From positions 23,439,657 through 23,503,656 of the forward strand of contig NC_046674.1 in assembly GCF_003369915.1 (NCBI RefSeq): a stretch of 64,000 nucleotides of DNA. The letters are read 5' to 3'. This stretch comes from Drosophila miranda. Lineage: Eukaryota; Arthropoda; Insecta; Diptera; Drosophilidae. The number at the start of each line of letters is the position of its first letter. Within the stretch, counting starts at the first letter, position 1. Shown here piece by piece: positions 58,908-64,000 of this stretch. The notes under the pieces are model-generated. The model had not been told where the DNA came from, did no database searches, and saw only the letters and a program-made list of their open reading frames with translations. Made by a program: the position numbers and the translations under genes.

Positions 58908-61900
58908 TCACTGCAGCGTGCTCTGGGGCGGAGTCAGGGGCGTCCAAGTGTCGGCGCTGACCGCAGTGACCACTGAGGTGGGCACAGCCGTTGGAATGGT
59001 ACTGGCACTGGCCACGACTGCCCCCCTGTCCACAGAGTGATGATCCAAGGCGGAGGACGACTCCAGCTTAATGTCGTTGTGCTGCACGGTCTTCAGGCTG
59101 GAGCCGGGGCACTCCAGGGTAATGACCGAGCTGTGCTCCTCGCTCGGCTTGTACATATCGGACTGCGGATCGTCCAGCGCCTTTGAAACGTCCACGGGCT
59201 CCAGAGGATGGGAGGCGTAGCTGTAAGCAGAACGCGATTCGAGAGGGGAATCATTGATAACTACTTTAGCGATAAGTGGATAAAGTTCCCGTTCCCGGCA
59301 CTCCCAACACCTACCCGATTTCCAGCGGTATGTACTCCGGCTGGTAGTAGGCGGCTGCTGCTGCATTCTGATACAGTCCGTACTCTGCCCCGGATCCGTT
59401 GTGCCACCCGCCCGTGGGGTAACTGAGGGCCGACGGGCCATTCAGCACGTTCGTATACAGCTGGTGGGTGGGCGAGGTGGGCGTGGGGTGGTACATTTGG
59501 TGCGTGCCTCCGTACGCCGCCTGGGAAGTGCCCACTCCAGTAGCACCCACTCCTGTGCCGTACAGGTCCGTCTGTCCCATGTTGTACTGATGGCCATGGG
59601 GCGTCAGATGATGGATAGTGTAGCTGGGTGAAGGAGTCGTGTAGCTCGGTGATCCGTTCGTGGGCGATGGCGAATTGTGTGTGGCTGAAGTGACAAAAGG
59701 GATAATGTCTTTCTTCGGGACAGGGACAAGGACTGGGACAGCGCACTACTCACAGATGGTGCTGCGGCTGCTGCTGCACACGTTCATGGGCATGGGGCCG
59801 GGCACACTCGTGGCGTTCCAGTAGTTGCCATTGCTCTGCCAGCTGCCGGGATACGAAAACACCGAGGCCGTGGGACTGGCCTCTACTGGGACTGGCATGA
59901 AGCCCGACTGCGAGTATGCGCTGCCGTAGCATCCGACTCCTGCTCCGCTGCTGCTGCTGCTCACGCTGGTGCTCACAGATCCCGTCGTTACCGACTGCAG
60001 ACTGGTGGGTGTTTGAGGGGCCGACGGTGGCTGCGGCGATGAGGAGGAGGCATTGCCGGCGCTGCCATTCGATCCAGAGCCCGATCCGGAGACAACCCGT
60101 GGCCTGCTGTAGGGCGTAGAGCGGGTGGTAGAGGCCACGCTGGGCCTGGACAGCGAACGTCCGTAGCGATCACAGCTAGATCCCGAGGTGGCTGCCGACG
60201 ACACTGTGTTGGCGCCTACTAGGCTGTGGCTCTGTCCAAGGGGCAATGGTGGCGGGGCAGCCACTGCAGCGGCAGCGGCGGCGGCGGCATAGTGTGTGGG
60301 TGGAGGGATCAGCCAGCCGTAATGGGTGTCGTGCGGATACAGTGTGTCCGGTCGTTCCTTGGCGTCGAGGAAGGCCTTGGCGAAGGGATTGTACTTGATC
60401 TTGAGCGAGGTTACCTCCTCGTTCTGGTATGCCGTCACGGCGATGAACTGCGTTTCCGGAAAGGGGTATGTCACCACGTGCCGCTGCTCGGAGCCCACAC
60501 GCACCAGGTGCACCCTCGGCTCGTACTTGTGCAGGGAGTTAAGCATTATCTGCGTGGAGACATGGAAATGTAAGCTCTGGTTTGCCTGAGAAGGATTAAT
60601 TCCTGATCACTCACCTGCCCGTTGCCGTTGGTCTTGTTTGTCAGCTTAACCTTGGCAAACGAAATGGGCTCCTTCATCCAGTGGGCCCCGAAATTGGGGG
60701 ACTCGGGATGGACATAGATGGGATTCGAGGGAGGTACTTCCGCCTTGCCGCCGGGAACCTGTAAGATATAATGTGATGATGATATTTGTTTTGATGTTGT
60801 TGTCAGACATTTTATTATTTACGCTTAAATTGAACGATTTACATCTGGGACCGTAATATTATACAAATTCTATGGTTTCAGTTTTGTACGTTTTTCTTCA
60901 ATGATATTGATTCGTTTTGAATGAAACTCAATGGAAAAATGTTGGGGAGCTGAGAATAAATTTATACAAATTATAGATACATATCCTTATGCATTGTGCC
61001 AAGGTGAACACATTAAACAAGTTTTAAGTTATTGAAAACGTATGTATTTATTTTGATGAAAATATGGTCAAAATCCCTTCTTTTTTTTTGCATAAGCAGC
61101 CCAATTTGTAGACATGATTTTTTTTTTTATTTCTTATTGAAGATTTTGGAGAATACCCCAATTAGTACAGATATGCATACTTTTTTTAACTCCCTAAGAT
61201 TTTTTCATTATTTAAATTTGAGTTTTATTTTTGAGTAAACATATAAATAATAATCATTAAATAATCATTATCTTTGAGTTTAATTTTGTTCATCATTGTG
61301 GTCTAAGTTTTATAAAATTACTCAACACTAATGATTATTGAATTAAAAAATGTTAAAATCAAGGCGGAAATGCAGAGATTATACACATAAATCAGTTCTT
61401 TCTAGGCCCATTACAAGTGAGTTTTTTTTTGTTTTTTTTTAATTGAACAAATTTTGTATTATTTACTATCGCTGATTTATACCAATAGATTCGCTCCGAG
61501 AGAGTGGAAATTGTAGAATCATTTCAAATATATTGCATAATTAAATTAAATATCTCACTGCTGTCCAAAATAGTTTTAAGTAGTTGTCCGATGTTCTATT
61601 CAAATCGGCGGGAGCGAGTGAAGCAAATGTTCAAGGAGCTTGGGCCCTAGTCTACATATATTTGAAAGTGTTTTATACTTTGATTTAATATATGCAGTGT
61701 GAAAAAATCCTTTAAATAAATTAAATGTGTTTAAATCAGGGACCGCAAATAATAATTATGAATGCAAATTTTACCTAAATAAATCAATGTGAAGGAAATA
61801 TGTTACGGCAACATGGAATACAAAAAATTCATATTTTAATCATATTTAGCGATATCAGAAAAAACTTATATTTTGCAATTTGTATTGAAAAAATCAAAAA

Positions 61901-63276
61901 TAACACTTATTTTTTTTATAAAAATGAGAAATAACACATACGATTTATTATTCAATAAAAGTAAAAAAAAAGAATTATATTTTATTTGTATTTTAAAAGC
62001 TACAAATAAGAGTTACTCCGTATCTTTTATTTTAAGTATCAAAAATAAAAATTAAATAAAAGCTCAATATTGTATCTCTCTGAAGTGGTTTCTACTCTTC
62101 AGAGAGCGGGTTCCATTTGAGTTTGAGTTCCCTGCCTTTCGATCAATACATACCCATTCGCCGTTGACGTACTTCCAGCGATGCGAGTCCACCTGCACAA
62201 ACTCCAGCAGAACAGTGTACATAGCCGCCGGGTCCAGGCCTGAGGCGCTGATCTTCACCACCGGGAACATGCGTCTGCATGTCAAACAGATGAAACAGTA
62301 ATTAGTAATTATAACAGTTATATAACAGTAGCACAGTCGAAACTGTTAAACTGTTGCCCCAAAGAGATTGCCCTCCAGTCTTCGGTCTCCAGTGCGTGTT
62401 TGCGGAGTACCCGATCCGATGGCTGGGGCTACGAGTGCGACTGCGTCTCAGGCAAATATTGGAACGGCCATGCGCGGCGTCCATGCGCGCTCTGTTCCAC
62501 AACAATTAGTACAAGATGGCGGCTGTTGCCGGGCCGTGCCAATTAGCACCTGACCAGGCCAGACCCGCCTCCCGCCTCCCGCTTCCCGTTCTAAACAGCC
62601 ACAGCCACAGCCACAGCCACAACCATATCCACAGCGACTGTACGATTATGTATGTGTACTACGTCCGTAAATTGGTAAATATTTCTAAGCAGAGAAGTAT
62701 GTACCCGCGAGAGTACATATGTGCACGACTGTGTCCCCAGGCAGCAGCGAAACGTTAACGCTTCATTATGACCCGTCGCAAACAGCGCCAAATGGAAAAC
62801 CATTGCAGCAGCAGCAGCAGAAAAACAAAAAACAAAAGCGCCAAAACCCATTGCCAATTTGCATTGGAAAACCAGTTAACACATTCGCGGTTGCAAAAGG
62901 GAGGGGAAGGGAAATGGAAGGAGCGGATCTGGTGACTCACTTACCTGCCGTTCTTAGTGACGATCATCTCGTTGGTGAGGTTCTGAAAGCGCAGCCAGAG
63001 CTCTCGGTCATCCAGGGAGACGCGCAGGTTTCGGTCCAGCTCGCTGGGACTGCCCGGGCCTGCTCTGCCATTGCCGCTGGGCCCAGAGGCAACCGCCACT
63101 ACGCCTCCTCCGTGTCCCTGACCGTGTCCGTGCCCATGTGCTTGGCCGTGTCCGTGCCCCTGGCCATGTCCATTGTGGGTCACATGCTGTGGCGATCCGG
63201 CCCCGCCGCCTGCCGCCACATTGCCATTGAGTCCGGTCGTTGGATCCACGGCGGACAAGATGTGAGATGTTGTCAT
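58908..63276 (-). CDS. byn: Brachyury-type T-box transcription factor brachyenteron
   Basis: Six coding exons (62945-63276, 62154-62274, 60615-60758, 59754-60549, 59315-59684, 58908-59220) join in frame to give 691 residues, close to the length of known fly byn. The T-domain is residues about 84-264, split over four exons: [20 protein letters not shown], then [83 protein letters not shown] and [20 protein letters not shown]-contact motifs look intact. The N-terminus has a Gly/His repeat ([10 protein letters not shown]). The C-terminal half is Ser/Pro/Tyr-rich, as expected for an activation region. Known role: a nuclear factor that specifies hindgut and anal pads downstream of tailless, and visceral mesoderm migration. 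An acceptor-like ACAACAG just before the ATG suggests a 5' non-coding exon further right. Confidence 0.95.
60759..62153 (-). other. Large byn intron within the T-domain
   Basis: A 1.4-kb, very AT-rich intron between the exons ending GEW and starting VPGGK. It contains poly-T and poly-A runs and no gene that I can support. Phase 0 junction. Confidence 0.8.
62590..62625. repeat. (CAGCCA)n microsatellite in byn intron
   Basis: About five ACAGCC units, inside the first coding intron of byn. Confidence 0.75.
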
Positions 63277-64000
63277 GTCAGCTGTTGTAAGGAATTCGAA
63301 AAAGAGAACACAATTGTTAGCTAATCGCCAAATAAAACCATACTGAGATGAGTCAGAATGCCCCAAGATCTGCGGATTTTTTTGTTTAATGAATAGTTTT
63401 ACATTTAACATTGCATTTTGTTTTAGTATTTTATTTACTTAGCTTTTCCCTGATCCCAAAATCAATTATTTTCTCGCTGAGTTTTTGAGGTTCTGGAAGC
63501 CTGTGCAGTACACGTACAATCACCTCATGGACAGTGTGCACTGTGCATTACATCAAAGCCATTTCACCCGCCTGGCCGACGAAGTGTCGGCTTTATGCCT
63601 TTACAGCACCATCCCAGGAGCATTAGAAGAATGCTCCTCCAGCTCTCTGTTGTCGGCTTTTAATTATATTGCACACTTTAGCCATGCCTGGGACTGAGAG
63701 TGGGATTGGGATTGGGATTGGAACTGGCACTGGCTCTGGCTCTGGTACTGGGATTGAGACTCAGACTCGCTCCCAGACTCTGACTGAGGCCGGGTCTGCG
63801 ATGCTGGCTGGCTGGCCATAAACAACGGGCACCCTTTTTATTTATGGCCGCGGCAACAAACACCTCTGTTTGCGCCGGGACCGGGACCGGGACCGGGATC
63901 GGGGTCGGGGCCAGGGTCATAGTTGTTGCTCTCTGCGGAAGAGGCCTCCTTTCGAATCTGGTCGGACGACTCAGTGATGTCTAAATTCTGGGCACCGAAA
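63277..64000. other. byn upstream region, probably 5' intron and leader
   Basis: No coding sequence. It includes a Gly/Trp-like simple repeat region (TGGGATTGGGATTGGGAT at about 63700-63760) and a GGGACC repeat at about 63875-63900. A first non-coding byn exon and enhancers may lie here or beyond the edge. Confidence 0.4.

Overview
The window looks like nuclear DNA of a Drosophila fly, most likely from the obscura species group. It carries short introns with GT..AG ends, TATA boxes close to start codons, degenerate DINE-1/INE-1 copies, a LOA-clade LINE, and recognisable Drosophila genes: brachyenteron (byn), the proteasome-ATPase paralogue Rpt4R and a Muc68D-type mucin. In D. melanogaster, byn and the Muc68D/peritrophin cluster lie at cytological region 68D (Muller element D), and the same neighbourhood is seen here. 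The species assignment is an inference.

Bases 1-48,030 are a cluster of secreted chitin-binding (peritrophin A / ChtBD2) genes. From left to right they are: a giant minus-strand gene leaving the left edge, rebuilt here from 11 exons that are all in phase (1,984 residues inside the window, about 31 domains); a small minus-strand mucin with one domain (7,427-8,210); a plus-strand two-domain gene (10,335-10,982); the Muc68D-like mucin (11,256-18,686; about 2,450 residues, mostly Ser/Thr/Glu repeats, three C-terminal chitin-binding domains); an eight-exon gene for a Gly/Gln-rich repeat protein of unknown function (21,398-27,707); then further peritrophin genes at 28,081 (-), 29,300 (+), 30,225 (-), 33,814 (+), 39,033 (-), 41,512 (-) and 46,943 (+). 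A decayed LOA-type LINE lies at about 34,980-38,900. Most of these proteins have signal peptides and many probably act in the gut peritrophic matrix or another chitinous extracellular matrix.

Bases 48,030-52,610 hold two convergent genes of testis-type families: an intronless Rpt4R (26S proteasome base ATPase) and a three-exon EndoG-like nuclease (Tengl family). Bases 52,700-56,400 are intergenic, with DINE-1 remains. At 56,512 a plus-strand gene I do not recognise starts; its large first coding exon ends at a good splice donor. Bases 58,908-63,276 are byn on the minus strand, six coding exons giving 691 residues, with an intact T-box.

The main structural points are: the giant gene built from one-domain-per-exon modules in symmetric phase 0; a shared design in seven genes where a phase-1 intron follows the start codon after only 7-28 coding bases; large, very recent internal duplications in the mucin; and a tandemly duplicated candidate first exon upstream of the Gly/Gln-rich gene. 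All exon structures come from reading splice signals and frames by eye, not from transcript data.
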